A DNA stretch of 64,000 nucleotides from Sanguibacter suarezii NBRC 16159 (GCF_001552735.1 NZ_BCRT01000008.1:1-64000), one strand, 5' to 3'. Positions 46,542-56,951 are shown, counted from the stretch's first letter. Made by a program: numbers and translations. The notes: generated by a model not told the origin, from the letters alone.

Positions 46542-49415
46542 TCAGTCGGCTGCGTGTGCCAGCACGGTCAGGGCGACCCGCGAGCGGGTGCCGGTCTTGC
46601 GGAACACTCGGCTCAGGTGCACCTCGACCGTGCGGACCGACAGGTGCAGGGCCTGGGCGACGTCGCGGTTGGACGCCCCCTGGACCACGAGCAGCGCGAC
46701 GTCGAGCTCGCGTCGGGTGAGCAACGCACCCCAGCGCTCATGCAGATCCAGGGTCTCGGGCGTGGATGTGGCCGTGGCCGCGGTTGTGGTTGTGGCTGTC
46801 GCCGCAGCGAGCCGGACGGCCTCGCTCGCCGCTCGCTGGCTCCACGCCTGCGCGCCCGTCAGGGAGAACAGGTCGCAGCTCGACCGGAGGTGGTCCAGGG
46901 CGCGCTCGTGCGCGCCGGCCCGTGCGAGGGTCCGGCCCGCCGCCAGCTCGTCGTGGGCGCGCAGGTACGTGGAGGGCGCGGCCGGGGCGAGGGGACGGCC
47001 GACGTCCGGGAGGCCGGGCAGGGCAGGGAAGCGGGTGGGGTGCTGGCGAGGCAGCAAGGGCGCGCCGCCCTCGGTCGACGGCGCGCGGTGCGCGGGATCG
47101 TCCGGCCACTGCTCCAGAGCAGTCAGCATCGCCTGATCGATGCTGGCCTCGATGCGCACCGGGAGGGCGGGGGAAGCGGTGCTGACGGCGTCGAGCGCGG
47201 TGGCGACATCATCGAGGGCGCCGGTGCGCAGCACGCTGAGGCGACGCGCGGCCGCCACGCCCAGACCGGCGAAGGGAAGGGTGACCGGCAGCCTGAAGGC
47301 GGCCGAGTGCAGTTCGTGCGCGGCTCGGCGGAAGTCCTCGTTCCACATGTCGACCAGGGCCTTGGCGACCCTCAGGTGCGCCTCTGCGAAGGGGGAGGCG
47401 GCGCGCTCGGACACCGCCCACCACACCTCGCCGTCGTGCAGCGGGGACAGGCTGGCGACGGCGTGCGTGAGCAGCCGCGCTGCGCCGTCGAGGTCGCCGG
47501 ACAGTGCGAGCTGGAGGGCGCGCCCGGTGCTCACGTAGGTCTGGCGGTCAGGGCTGCGCGGGGAGGTCGTCGGTGCGCGCTCGTCGAGGGTGAAGGCGGT
47601 GAACATCGAGGCCCAGCTCAGCTCGACCGCCACCACGTCGGTCGTCGAGTCCGAGGTCGTGGCGCACGCGAGGGCGAGCGAGCGGGCCGCCTCCAGGGCG
47701 ATGGCGGCGAGGTCGCTCTCCCCTCGCTCAGCATGCAACCTGCCGCTGATGGCGAGGGCTCGCACGATCCCGTCCGAGACGACGGGGTCGCTCAGAGCGG
47801 CTTCGTAGTCCTCGATGAGCTGGGTGATGTCGTCGTCGGGCACCTGGCCGTGGAGGGCGGCGACGGCCACCACGTAGGAGGGCAGGGCGCACGCTGCGAG
47901 CGTCTGGTCACCCGACCGCATGGCGGCGCGCAACCAGTCGACGGCGTCGCCCACGTGCCCTGAGCGCAGCGCCGCGATCCCCGCGAGGCGCTCTGCGACG
48001 GCGCGGTCGCGGCCGGCGCCCTGGCAGGCGGCTTCCCGGGCTACCTCGTGGGCGTGCACCACGTCCCCGCGATCGATGAGCCGCTCGGCGATGAGGCTGA
48101 GATCTGAGCAGACGAGCGGGTCCCCCGCCAGGGAGGCGAGGGCCCGGTGCCAGGCGGCGGCGTCCTGCATCCCGGCGCCGAGCAGCGGCTGGGCGAGAGC
48201 GCCGTGCGCCTCGGTGCGGTCGGCGACGCTCGCCTCGGCGTGGACCAGGGCACGCACCCCGGGGTGGACGAAGGAGAAGCGTCCGCCGACGAAGTGCAGG
48301 AGGTCGGCGAGCGGGGTTGTCACGACCTCGTCCATCGTGGTCGCGGCCGCGGCCAGCAGCACGTCGAGCCGATCGGTGACGGTGACCGACGCGATGAGCA
48401 GGGAGCGACGGTCCCTGGTGCTCAGACAGGCGAGGGCCGGGCCGTGCAGCTCGGCCAGCGCGGGCACGGCCGGCAGCGGGTTGGGCAGGATCGACGTGCC
48501 GGCGAGCTGGGCAGGGGTGAGCTCGGCGGCGGTCTGGAGGATGCATGCGGTGTTCCCGCCGAGCTGCTGGGTGAGCGCCCCCGCGACGACCGGGGACACA
48601 CCGACCACCGCGGTGCCCGTCGGGGTGCGGCTGCCAGACTCCCTACGGTGCTCGTGGGTGAGCAGGTGCAGGGTCTCCTGTGCCGAGAGCGGGGGGAGCT
48701 TGCGGACGGCGATCGGATAGGGCAACGGCGCGTCCCAGCCGGCGTGGGCGGCAGCCCCGAGCAGTACCGCGCGGATCTGGTGGTGGGCCACGAGGTCGAG
48801 GGCCAGGGTGCGGGTGGCGTCGTCGAGGTCGTCGATGTCGTCGACGATCAGGACGAGCGTGGTCCCGGGGAGCGCCTCACGGACGTACCGCGCGAGGGCT
48901 GTGCAGGTGGCCTCGGGTCCCGCGTGCGCGTCGTCCGTCCCGGCCGTGAACCGCCGCAGGTAGCCCGGGGCAGGGACCCCGGAGCTGCGCTCGAGCTGTC
49001 CGACGAGGGCATCCGTGGCCGCGCCCAGGTCCCCGGCGGCGCTCGCTGTGGGGGCGACGGAGTGGGGAGACCTGCTCAGGTCGACGGTGCCGGTCGCCCA
49101 GGCCGGCTCGACGCCGGGCCGGTGGTGCGCCGCCGCGGGGGAGCGTGCCGTCAGGTGCACGACGACGTGCGGGACGAGTGCTGCACGGGTCGCGAGCTCG
49201 TCCAGGGTGAGCTCGAGCAGGGCGCTCTTGCCGGTCCCGACCGGGGCGGTCCAGATGTACCCGCCGTGGGCGCGCGCTACGGCATCGACTGCGAGCGCCA
49301 CCTCATGAGCCCGGGACGGCAGGAGCAGCGGGCCACCGCGCCGGCCCGAGGGGGTGCCCGTGGTCTCGGGCCAGGGACGTTCGAGGGCGTGGAGAGTCGA
49401 CTGGTGGATAGACAG
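46542..49415 (-). CDS. Large LuxR-family (LAL) transcriptional regulator, probable CTG start
   Basis: About 957 residues. P-loop near the N-terminus (WTAPVGTGKSALLELTLDEL), a Walker B-like VLIVDDIDDLDD, a long helical region with TPR-like character, and a C-terminal LuxR helix-turn-helix (LTRRELDVALLVVQGASNRDVAQ; TVEVHLSRVFRKTGTRSR). These are MalT-like ATP-dependent activators. The first ATG/GTG/TTG in frame is GTG 49301, which has no ribosome site and cuts into a conserved-looking block LLLPSRAHEVALAVDAV. A CTG at 49415 is in frame, 38 codons upstream, with GAGGGGG five bases before it; I therefore give that start. It is divergent from GH95; chitinase is downstream in the opposite reading direction of its terminator. 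Confidence 0.85.
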   Translation of the reverse strand: MSIHQSTLHALERPWPETTGTPSGRRGGPLLLPSRAHEVALAVDAVARAHGGYIWTAPVGTGKSALLELTLDELATRAALVPHVVVHLTARSPAAAHHRPGVEPAWATGTVDLSRSPHSVAPTASAAGDLGAATDALVGQLERSSGVPAPGYLRRFTAGTDDAHAGPEATCTALARYVREALPGTTLVLIVDDIDDLDDATRTLALDLVAHHQIRAVLLGAAAHAGWDAPLPYPIAVRKLPPLSAQETLHLLTHEHRRESGSRTPTGTAVVGVSPVVAGALTQQLGGNTACILQTAAELTPAQLAGTSILPNPLPAVPALAELHGPALACLSTRDRRSLLIASVTVTDRLDVLLAAAATTMDEVVTTPLADLLHFVGGRFSFVHPGVRALVHAEASVADRTEAHGALAQPLLGAGMQDAAAWHRALASLAGDPLVCSDLSLIAERLIDRGDVVHAHEVAREAACQGAGRDRAVAERLAGIAALRSGHVGDAVDWLRAAMRSGDQTLAACALPSYVVAVAALHGQVPDDDITQLIEDYEAALSDPVVSDGIVRALAISGRLHAERGESDLAAIALEAARSLALACATTSDSTTDVVAVELSWASMFTAFTLDERAPTTSPRSPDRQTYVSTGRALQLALSGDLDGAARLLTHAVASLSPLHDGEVWWAVSERAASPFAEAHLRVAKALVDMWNEDFRRAAHELHSAAFRLPVTLPFAGLGVAAARRLSVLRTGALDDVATALDAVSTASPALPVRIEASIDQAMLTALEQWPDDPAHRAPSTEGGAPLLPRQHPTRFPALPGLPDVGRPLAPAAPSTYLRAHDELAAGRTLARAGAHERALDHLRSSCDLFSLTGAQAWSQRAASEAVRLAAATATTTTAATATSTPETLDLHERWGALLTRRELDVALLVVQGASNRDVAQALHLSVRTVEVHLSRVFRKTGTRSRVALTVLAHAAD

Positions 49416-49627
49416 GTCAACCCCCTCGTGTCGTCCGGGACTGCGGTGGCCAGTGCGACAGTGGGTATGTTAACAAACCGGCGTAAGTTTGGCCTCTGAC
49501 GCATGCGGGCTGCTCGGGAAGCGCAGGCCGGGGTGACGCGGCGCCCTCGTCCCAGGTCCGGCGTGAGGAGGGGCCAGGTGGTCGGTTACCGTGGGCTCGG
49601 ACCGACACGACGATCAAAGGTGATTCT

Positions 49628-52234
49628 GTGCGCGCCTCGACCTCCCCGCCCGCCCGACCCCTCCTGCTGACCTACCGGAGCCCGGCCCAGGAGTGGACGG
49701 ACGCGCTCCCGCTCGGCAACGGCCGGATCGGGGTGATGTGCTTCGGCGGCGTCGGCAGCGACCGCTTCCAGGTCAACGACGACACCTGCTGGTCCGGGTC
49801 CCCGGCCACCTCCGCCGGCACGCCGCTGATCCCCGACGGCGCCGGGCCGGGCGTGGTCGACGCCGCACGGGCAGCCCTGCGCGACGGCGACGTCCGCGAG
49901 GCCGAACGCCTCGTGCAGCTCCTGCAGCACGGTCACTCCCAGGCCTACCAGCCGCTGGTCGACCTCTGGCTCGACGAGGTGGCCCCCACCACTGTCACCG
50001 GTTATCACCGCAGCCTCGACCTGCGGACCGCCGTCGTCGAGCACGGCTGGCAGCACGCCTCCCCTGAGGCGGCTCGCACGACCACCCGCGCCTGGGTGAG
50101 CGCCCCGGACCAGGCGCTCGTGGTGCACCGCCGGGCGGAGGCGGGGGTCCTGCCGCCGCTGCGCGTCTCCCTCACGTCGGTGCACCCGACGGCCACGGTG
50201 GACGCCGTCGCGGCGTCGGCCGGTCTGCTGGCCGAGGTCCGGATGCCGTCCCAGGTCTTCCCCAGCCACGAGTCCTCGCCCGAGCCGGTGACCTACGACC
50301 CGGCGCCCGGCGCTGCGGTGACCGCGACCGTGCAGCTCCGGGTGGTCACCGACGGGACGGTCCGTGCCGTGCGCCGGGCCGACGGCGGCGTTGCGCTGGA
50401 GGTCACCGGCGCCGGGCAGCTGGTGGTGGTGCTGGGGACCGGGACCGACTACGTCGACCCCGTGACCGCCCCGCACGGTGATGCCCGCGCCGTCCAGGAG
50501 GAGACCGGGCGACGCATGGACGTGCTGGCCTCGGAGCTGTCGGCTGCGCTCGCGGCGGGTGCGCAGGTCTGCGAGGGGCCGCTCTCTCGGCACACCGCAG
50601 ACCACCAGGGGCTGTTCGAGCGGGTGGAGCTGGAGCTGGGCGACCGCGAGCACGGGGCGGGCGCTGCGCTGGACGTGCCCACCGATGTCCGTCTCGACCG
50701 CTTCGCCGCCGGTGCGCCGGACGCGGACCTGGCCGCCCTGATGTTCCAGTACGGCCGCTATCTCATGATCGCGGGATCACGCCCGGGGACCTTGCCGATG
50801 ACCCTGCAGGGGATCTGGAACGACGCGGTGCGCCCGCCGTGGAGCAGCAACTACACGACCAACATCAACGTCGAGATGAACTACTGGCCCGCCGAGCCGG
50901 CGAACCTCAGCGAGTGCCATCAACCGTTGCTCGGCTTCCTCGAGCACCTGAGCGCCACGGGGAGGGCCGTGGCCGGTGCCCTCTACGGTCTGCCGGGGTG
51001 GGCAGTGCACCACAACTCCGACGCCTGGGCCTTCGCCCTGCCCGCCGGTGACGGCGACAGCGACCCCTGCTGGACGGCCTGGCCGCTGGGCGGCGTCTGG
51101 CTGGCCCGGCACCTGTGGGACCACTATGACTACACCCGCGACGCCGGCTTCCTGCGCGAGCACGCCTGGCCGCTGCTGCGCGGGGCGGCCGACTTCGCCC
51201 TCGGCTGGCTCGTCGCCCTGCCCGACGGCGCGCTCGGCACCGCCCCGGCCACCTCGCCGGAGAACCGCTACGTCGCAGCGGACGGGCTGTCGGCCGCCGT
51301 GACGACGTCGACCACCTCGGACCTGGTAATGATCCGCGACCTGCTCGAGCGGTGCCTCGACGTGGTGGATGCGCTCGACGCTGACCGTGCTGACCGTGCT
51401 GACAGCACTGACAGCACTGGCAGCACTGACAGTGCTGCCAGTGGGGGCGACCGGGCGGAGCGCGCCCGGTGGCGCGAGCGTGCCCAGGCGGCGCTCGTGC
51501 GCCTGCCCGGTGAGCGGGTGCTGCCCGACGGCCGGCTCGCCGAGTGGTCCGCCGACGTCGCCGACGCCGAGCCTGCCCACCGCCACCAGAGCCACCTGTT
51601 CGGGGCCTACCCGGGCAGCGGCGTCGACCAGGGACAGACCCCGGAGCTGGCTGCCGCAGCGCTGGCCACCCTGGACGCGCGCGGGCCCGACTCCACGGGG
51701 TGGTCCCTCGCCTGGCGGCTCGCGCTGCGGGCGCGGCTGCGTGACACCGGCGGCGCCGTCGCCGCCTTGCGTGCCTTCCTCACCCCGGTCAGCGGCGCAG
51801 TGCCTGGAACGCAGGGGGCGGGGGTCTATCGGAACCTGTTCTGCGCGCACCCGCCGTTCCAGATCGACGGGAACTTCGGCTTCACCGCCGGGGTCTGCGA
51901 GATGCTGCTCCAGTCCCACACCAGCACGGCGCAGGAGACGGTGCTCACCCTGTTGCCCGCTCTGCCTGCGGAGTGGGCCGAGGGCCAGGTGCGCGGTCTG
52001 CGGGCGCGCGGTGCGGTGACGGTGGACCTGCGCTGGGCGGGCGGCGTCGTGCAGGAGGCGGTGCTGACTGCTGACTGCGACCGGACGGTGACGGTCCACC
52101 TGCCCGGCGACGGCGGTCCGGTGAGCGCCACGGTGCAGCTGGCGGCAGGGGAGCCGGTGGACGTGGTCGCCGCGGTGCTGACGGTGGCGGCGGGTCCTGC
52201 GGGTCCTGCGGGTCCTGCGGCGGCGCGGGACTAG
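49628..52234 (+). CDS. GH95-family alpha-L-fucosidase-like protein
   Basis: 868 residues. The N-terminal beta domain opens [24 protein letters not shown], the GH95 hallmark, and VNDDTCWSG follows. The catalytic barrel has [18 protein letters not shown]-like block ([20 protein letters not shown]) and NSDAWAFA; the end contains [13 protein letters not shown]95 enzymes release alpha-L-fucose (or L-galactose) by inversion; no signal peptide is evident, so it probably acts on imported oligosaccharides. GTG 49628 has AAAGGTG seven bases upstream. At about residues 583-610 a Asp/Ser/Thr/Gly-rich insertion is encoded by nine- and twelve-base repeats. It shares a divergent promoter region with the LuxR gene. 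Confidence 0.9.
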   Translation: MRASTSPPARPLLLTYRSPAQEWTDALPLGNGRIGVMCFGGVGSDRFQVNDDTCWSGSPATSAGTPLIPDGAGPGVVDAARAALRDGDVREAERLVQLLQHGHSQAYQPLVDLWLDEVAPTTVTGYHRSLDLRTAVVEHGWQHASPEAARTTTRAWVSAPDQALVVHRRAEAGVLPPLRVSLTSVHPTATVDAVAASAGLLAEVRMPSQVFPSHESSPEPVTYDPAPGAAVTATVQLRVVTDGTVRAVRRADGGVALEVTGAGQLVVVLGTGTDYVDPVTAPHGDARAVQEETGRRMDVLASELSAALAAGAQVCEGPLSRHTADHQGLFERVELELGDREHGAGAALDVPTDVRLDRFAAGAPDADLAALMFQYGRYLMIAGSRPGTLPMTLQGIWNDAVRPPWSSNYTTNINVEMNYWPAEPANLSECHQPLLGFLEHLSATGRAVAGALYGLPGWAVHHNSDAWAFALPAGDGDSDPCWTAWPLGGVWLARHLWDHYDYTRDAGFLREHAWPLLRGAADFALGWLVALPDGALGTAPATSPENRYVAADGLSAAVTTSTTSDLVMIRDLLERCLDVVDALDADRADRADSTDSTGSTDSAASGGDRAERARWRERAQAALVRLPGERVLPDGRLAEWSADVADAEPAHRHQSHLFGAYPGSGVDQGQTPELAAAALATLDARGPDSTGWSLAWRLALRARLRDTGGAVAALRAFLTPVSGAVPGTQGAGVYRNLFCAHPPFQIDGNFGFTAGVCEMLLQSHTSTAQETVLTLLPALPAEWAEGQVRGLRARGAVTVDLRWAGGVVQEAVLTADCDRTVTVHLPGDGGPVSATVQLAAGEPVDVVAAVLTVAAGPAGPAGPAAARD
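51379..51446 (+). repeat. In-frame repeat insertion within GH95
   Basis: Repeats of GCTGACCGT and GACAGCACT/GGCAGCACT, encoding Asp-Ser-Thr/Gly-rich residues between conserved parts of the catalytic domain. The segment GACAGCACTGGCAGC with GACAGTGCTGCCAGTG can also form hairpins. Confidence 0.75.
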
Positions 52235-52238
52235 GCGC

Positions 52239-52931
52239 TCAGGGCGTGGGGGTGGTGTGGACGAAGTCCTCGACCTCGAGCAGGTGGTTGGCCATCCGCA
52301 GCCGCGCACGGTCCGGGTCGCCTGCGACCAGCGCGGCGTAGATCGCCTCGTGCTCGCTGTGCGTGCGGTGCTCCACGCCCTCCTGCGTCATGCCGCGCCA
52401 GAGCCGGGCCCGGGCGGTGCGGCTGGCGAGCGCCTCGACGAGCGCGGCGAGCACCGGGTTCCCCGAGCTGACCGCGATCACCTGGTGGAAGGCGATGTCC
52501 GTGTCGAGCAGGGCGTCGTGGTCGACCTCGGTGCCGCCGAGGATCTCGGCAGCGTCGTCGAGGGTCTGGCGGGCCCGGGCGAGGGCGGCGTCGTCCATGC
52601 GCAGGGCGGCCAGGCCCGCCGACTCGGTCTCCAGGACTCGGCGGACCTCGTGGAAGTCGGTCGCGTCGCTGTGACCCTGCAGGTCCACGACGAAGGACAG
52701 CGGTGCGAGGAGCAGCTCCGGGTCCAGGCTCGTGATGTACGTGCCGTCGCCCTGGCGGCTGTCGACGATCCCGAGGGTCGCCAGCGCCCGCAGCCCCTCC
52801 CGCAAGGACCCGCGCGAGACGCCGAGGTCGGCGGCGAGGTCCTTCTCGACGGGCAGCCGGTCACCGGGAGCGAGGCGGCCGTCCAGGAGCATCGACTTGA
52901 TGCCGTCGACGACCTGATCTGTACGTGACAT
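52239..52931 (-). CDS. FadR-family GntR transcriptional regulator
   Basis: 230 residues: N-terminal winged helix (VVDGIKSMLLDGRLAPGDRL then LPVEKDLAADLGVSRGSLRE) and FCD domain with metal-ligand-like residues (DTDIAFHQVIAVSSGN; HSEHEAIYAALVAGD). Its stop is four bases from the GH95 stop (convergent), and its start faces away from the MFS gene with 48 bp to the MFS stop, on the same strand. It may govern the sugar genes around it, but no clear operator for it was found. Confidence 0.87.
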   Translation of the reverse strand: MSRTDQVVDGIKSMLLDGRLAPGDRLPVEKDLAADLGVSRGSLREGLRALATLGIVDSRQGDGTYITSLDPELLLAPLSFVVDLQGHSDATDFHEVRRVLETESAGLAALRMDDAALARARQTLDDAAEILGGTEVDHDALLDTDIAFHQVIAVSSGNPVLAALVEALASRTARARLWRGMTQEGVEHRTHSEHEAIYAALVAGDPDRARLRMANHLLEVEDFVHTTPTP

Positions 52932-52979
52932 AGGTCAGAGTATGGCGCAGGTCGCGGCCAAGCTCCTGGTGCGCACGCG

Positions 52980-54242
52980 TCACCGGGCTGGGGCTCGCCG
53001 CGGGGCCTCCTGGCTGGCGGGCGCCGGGCGACCGCGCAGGCGCAGCAGCACGAGGCCGACGCCGAGGGTGGCCACCAGGGCGAGACCGCCGGTGAGGACC
53101 AGGCCGCCGCGCACACCGAGGTGCTCGGTGAACCACCCCTGCAGCAGGCCGCCGGCGGCGTGGCCGCCGAGCAGCAGCGGCATGTAGAAGGCCATCACCC
53201 GGCCGCGCACCGAGGGGGCGGCGGTGAGCTGCACGTAGGTCCCGGCGCTGGTGAGGAAGAACATCGTCGCCATGCCGACGACGGCGAGCATGATGAGGAA
53301 GGTCGGGTGCGTGGGGGAGAGCGCCGCGAGGATCTCGGCGACCCCGAAGGCCCCGGCGCCCAGCACGACGGTCCGGGCGCGCAGGGTGACCATCCGCGCG
53401 GCCAGGATCGCCCCGACCAGCCCGCCGACGGCGCCGATCGAGTTGTACAGGCCGAATCCGCCCGAGCCGGTGTCCCACTCGAAGTCCGCGAAGGCGGCGA
53501 GCACCACCGGGCCGTTCATCCCGAAGGCGCCCATGAAGCCGGCCAGCCCCACGACCCACAGGAGCTGGGGCCGGTCCAGGATGTAGCGCAACCCTTCCTT
53601 GAGCTGGCCGCGGGCCCGGGAGACGGTCGGCACGCGATGGAGCTCACGGACCCGCATGGCCGCCACCAGCGCGACGACGACGGCGCACAGCACGGCGTTC
53701 GCGGCGAAGGCCCACCCCTGCCCGACCTGGTTGATGAGCGCCCCCGCCACTGCCGGTCCCACGAGGCCGCTGAGCTGGTTGAGGGCGTTGTTGGTGCTGA
53801 TCGCCGAGCGGAGCTGGGCGTCGCCGACGAGCTCGTTGACGAGGACCTGGCGCGCTGGCTGGTCGAAGACCGCCACGCAGCCTGAGACGAGGGCGAAGGC
53901 GTAGAGCAGGGGGACGGTGACCAGGCCGCCGATGGTCAGCGCCGCCAGCGTCGCGGCGAGCACCGCGGCTGCGGACTGCGCCGCCATGACGAGGTGGCGC
54001 TTGTTGTGGCGGTCGGCGATCACCCCGCCGAGCGGGCCGAAGGTCAGCAGCGGCAGGAACTGCAGCGCGACGATGATCCCGACGGCGGCAGGGCTGCCGG
54101 TGAGCTTGAGCACGAGCCAGTCCTGGGACAGGCGGAGCATCCACATGCCCGTCCCGCCGAAGAACTGGGCGGCCAGGAAGAGGCGGTAGTTGTGGTTGCG
54201 CAGGATCGAGCGGGCGGGTGGGTGACCGTGCGAGTCGGGCAT
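52980..54242 (-). CDS. MFS transporter (EntS/MFS_3-like)
   Basis: 420 residues, twelve predicted helices: LRNHNYRLFLAAQFFGGTGMWM, LPLLTFGPLGGVIADRHNKR (motif A) and VFDQPARQVLVNELVG are typical of the MFS_3 efflux group. ATG 54242 has GAGGTG about seven bases upstream; the longer start at 54272 is less likely. The substrate is unknown. Upstream, GTGAATGGATTCAAC (54258-54272) is a palindrome-like sequence reminiscent of the operators in the adjoining sugar cluster, but this is weak. Confidence 0.87.
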   Translation of the reverse strand: MPDSHGHPPARSILRNHNYRLFLAAQFFGGTGMWMLRLSQDWLVLKLTGSPAAVGIIVALQFLPLLTFGPLGGVIADRHNKRHLVMAAQSAAAVLAATLAALTIGGLVTVPLLYAFALVSGCVAVFDQPARQVLVNELVGDAQLRSAISTNNALNQLSGLVGPAVAGALINQVGQGWAFAANAVLCAVVVALVAAMRVRELHRVPTVSRARGQLKEGLRYILDRPQLLWVVGLAGFMGAFGMNGPVVLAAFADFEWDTGSGGFGLYNSIGAVGGLVGAILAARMVTLRARTVVLGAGAFGVAEILAALSPTHPTFLIMLAVVGMATMFFLTSAGTYVQLTAAPSVRGRVMAFYMPLLLGGHAAGGLLQGWFTEHLGVRGGLVLTGGLALVATLGVGLVLLRLRGRPAPASQEAPRRAPAR

Positions 54243-54413
54243 GGGTGAGCACCTCGGGGTGAATGGATTCAACCACGTGGGGCTGGATCGGCGGGTTTTG
54301 ACGGGCGGCTCAGGGGCGGATCGACTGCCCGTGATCCGCGATCTCCCGCAGTTTCGGGCGATTCGTTGGCGAACGACGACGTTCGCCCTTGGATTTTTTG
54401 GCCAGCAACGGTA

Positions 54414-54441
54414 TTGTAACGATTCACTTCCATCGTTGAAC
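54414..54441. promoter_or_regulatory. Double LacI-type operator before the sugar-binding protein gene
   Basis: TTGTAACGATTCAC (54414-54427) followed directly by the reverse complement of GTTCAACGATGGAA (54428-54441). The first matches 62378-62391 at 13 of 14 positions and the second resembles 61979-61992, so the site links three transcription units. Confidence 0.7.
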
Positions 54442-54505
54442 GCGCAGGGCGGCGCGGTTAACCTCGGGAATGCGCTTACATTTCACGATGAGCAAGGAGG
54501 CTCAG

Positions 54506-55834
54506 ATGTCGATCAAGCGATCAGCCCTCAAGGGTATCGCCGCCGCAGCGTTTACGGCACTCGCACTTTCCGCGTGTTCAGGTGGCGGTTCCGCATCGGA
54601 ACCAGCTCCCACGGCGACCCTCGATGAGGCCAAGGACGTCACCATCAGCTTCGCCTGGTGGGGCAACGACGACCGTGCGGCCAAGTACGAGGAATCCATC
54701 GACCTGTTCGAGGCCAAGTACCCGAACATCACGGTCCAGACCAGCTTCGCGGCCTTCCCGGACTACTGGACCGCACGCAGCACCGAGGCTGCGGGCGGCT
54801 CGCTCCCCGACGTCTTCCAGATGGACCTGTCCTACCTGCGTCAGTACGGCTCGACCAACCAGCTGCTCAACCTCGACGGCCAGGTGGGTGAGGGCAAGGC
54901 CCTCGACGTCTCCGGCCTGGACGAGGCGCTGCTCGGCTCCGGCCAGCTCGCCGGCTCCCAGTACGGCATCCCGACGTCGACGAACACGCTCGCGCTGTTC
55001 TACAACCCCAACCTGCTCGAGCAGCTCGGCATCGAGCCCCTCACCGCTGACTACACGTGGGACGAGTACAACGCCTTCATGACCGCGGTCTCGGCTGCGG
55101 GCGCCACGGCTGACCCCGTCCTCTACGGCGGCGCCGACTACACGACGACCTTCTGGTTCTTCGTGCAGTGGCTCATCCAGCAGGGCATCGAGCCCTTCAC
55201 CGATGAGGGCGAGCTCAACTTCACGCCCGAGCACATGACCGAGTGGCTGAACATGGCCGAGCCCGCCCGCACCCCGGTGGACGCGACCTACCCGATCGCT
55301 CGCGGCAAGCAGCTCGAGCCCCTGGGCGGCTTCACGGTCAACGAGTCCGCGTCGGAGTTCAGCTGGGACAACTTCCTCGCCGGCTACTCCGCTGACTCGG
55401 GCACCGACAACATCGAGATGCTCCCGATCCCGTCCGGCGACGACGGCAAGAAGCACATGTTCTTCAAGCCGTCGATGCTCCTGTCCGCCTCGGCGAACTC
55501 CGAGGAGCCGGCCGCCGCCGCGACCCTGATCAACTTCCTCATCAACGACCCTGAGGTCGGGAAGATCTTCGGTACGTCCAAGGGCGTCCCCGCCGTCGCC
55601 GCGCAGCGTGACGCGATGGACATCGAGGCCGGCTCGATCGACGAGCGCGTCATGGCCTACGAGGAGTCCGTCACCGAGCACATCACCGCCTCGGCACCGC
55701 TCCCCGTCATGGGCTTCGGCTCCATCGAGGCTGAGTTCAAGCGTCTGGGCGAAGAGTTCGCCTACCGCCAGATCACCGTCGAGCAGTTCGTCGAGCAGTG
55801 GTTCGCCGAAGCTGAGATGACCGTCAACAAGTGA
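54506..55834 (+). CDS. Sugar ABC transporter solute-binding lipoprotein (CUT1 type)
   Basis: 442 residues. Signal peptide with lipobox LALSACSG, then a family 1 extracellular solute-binding fold: ISFAWWGNDDRAAKYEES (WWG is typical of CUT1 proteins), SLPDVFQMDLSYLRQYG, and FFKPSMLLSASANS. Start ATG 54506 has AAGGAGG six bases upstream. Together with the two downstream permeases it should import a mono- or oligosaccharide; nearby abfA and shared operators point to arabinose or arabino-oligosaccharides. A hairpin after the gene (55911-55945) may raise its expression over the permeases. Confidence 0.92.
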   Translation: MSIKRSALKGIAAAAFTALALSACSGGGSASEPAPTATLDEAKDVTISFAWWGNDDRAAKYEESIDLFEAKYPNITVQTSFAAFPDYWTARSTEAAGGSLPDVFQMDLSYLRQYGSTNQLLNLDGQVGEGKALDVSGLDEALLGSGQLAGSQYGIPTSTNTLALFYNPNLLEQLGIEPLTADYTWDEYNAFMTAVSAAGATADPVLYGGADYTTTFWFFVQWLIQQGIEPFTDEGELNFTPEHMTEWLNMAEPARTPVDATYPIARGKQLEPLGGFTVNESASEFSWDNFLAGYSADSGTDNIEMLPIPSGDDGKKHMFFKPSMLLSASANSEEPAAAATLINFLINDPEVGKIFGTSKGVPAVAAQRDAMDIEAGSIDERVMAYEESVTEHITASAPLPVMGFGSIEAEFKRLGEEFAYRQITVEQFVEQWFAEAEMTVNK

Positions 55835-55910
55835 CCTGAGGCCTCACCGCCTCGGCCACCCCGCGTGCGCGGGTGACCCGGTGACCGACGGTCGCCGAGG
55901 GTGAACGCTC

Positions 55911-55945
55911 GCACCGGCGTCGGGCACGATGCTCGACGCCGGTGC
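55911..55945 (+). terminator. Intra-operon hairpin after the binding-protein gene
   Basis: 12-bp perfect arms 55911-55922 and 55934-55945 with an 11-base loop, in the 163-bp gap before the first permease. Such hairpins often protect the upstream message or attenuate read-through. Confidence 0.65.
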
Positions 55946-55997
55946 GCCACCCCGCACGCAGCAGCACCACCACCACACGACTGATCGGATCCCCATC

Positions 55998-56951
55998 GTG
56001 TCCCTCACTGACGAGGCGACCGGGACTCGGACCGCCTCCCCGACGAGCTCGCCCGCGCGACGCTCCCGGAGAGCTGCCGAGGCCCGCGCTGGTTACGCGT
56101 TCCTTGCCCCCTGGTTGATCGGTTTCTTCCTGCTCACTGCGGGTCCGATGCTGGCGTCCTTGTACCTGGCATTCACGAACTACAACATGTTCGCCGCCCC
56201 CCAGTGGGTCGGCCTGGACAACTTCGTCCAGCTCTTCAACGACCCTCGCTACATCCAGTCGGTCAAGGTGACGGGCATCTACGTGCTGGTCGGGACCCCG
56301 ATCAAGCTCGCCTCCGCCCTCGCGGTGGCCATGCTCCTCAACACCAAGCGCCGCGGCCAGGGCGCCTACCGGTCCATCTTCTACGCCCCCTCCCTCATCG
56401 GAGCGAGCGTGTCGATCGCGATCGTGTGGAAGGCCATGTTCATCGACAACGGGGTCGTCGACCAGATCGGTCAGTTCTTCGGACGCGACGCCGGTGGATG
56501 GGTCGGCAACCCGAGCATGACCATGCCGATGATGATCCTGCTGACCGTCTGGCAGTTCGGTGCGCCGATGGTCATCTTCCTCGCCGGGCTCAAGCAGATC
56601 CCGACCGAGCTGTACGAGGCCGCTGAGATGGACGGGGCCGGGTCGGTCCGCAAGTTCCTCAAGATCACCCTGCCGATGCTCTCCCCGGTGCTCTTCTTCA
56701 ACCTGCTGCTCGAGACGATCCACTCGTTCCAGATCTTCGGCTCCGCCTTCATCATCTCCAACGGGACCGGTGGACCGGCCGGGTCGACGATGTTCTACAC
56801 CCTCTACCTCTACCTGCGCGGCTTCGCCGACTTCCGCATGGGCTACGCCTCAGCGATGGCCTGGGTGCTCGTGGTCGTGGTCGGCCTCATCACCTTCATC
56901 TTCTTCAAGACGTCGAAGCAGTGGGTGCACTACTCGGGGGAGACAAAATGA
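55998..56951 (+). CDS. Sugar ABC transporter permease 1 (MalF-like)
   Basis: 317 residues, six helices: YAFLAPWLIGFFLLTAGPML, then the EAA loop LKQIPTELYEAAEMDGAGSV (20 residues), characteristic of CUT1 permeases. The GTG start at 55998 is inferred from the family's usual N-terminus; the ribosome site is weak and the open frame from 55929 is unlikely. The stop overlaps the next start in ATGA, so the two permeases are coupled. Confidence 0.9.
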   Translation: MSLTDEATGTRTASPTSSPARRSRRAAEARAGYAFLAPWLIGFFLLTAGPMLASLYLAFTNYNMFAAPQWVGLDNFVQLFNDPRYIQSVKVTGIYVLVGTPIKLASALAVAMLLNTKRRGQGAYRSIFYAPSLIGASVSIAIVWKAMFIDNGVVDQIGQFFGRDAGGWVGNPSMTMPMMILLTVWQFGAPMVIFLAGLKQIPTELYEAAEMDGAGSVRKFLKITLPMLSPVLFFNLLLETIHSFQIFGSAFIISNGTGGPAGSTMFYTLYLYLRGFADFRMGYASAMAWVLVVVVGLITFIFFKTSKQWVHYSGETK

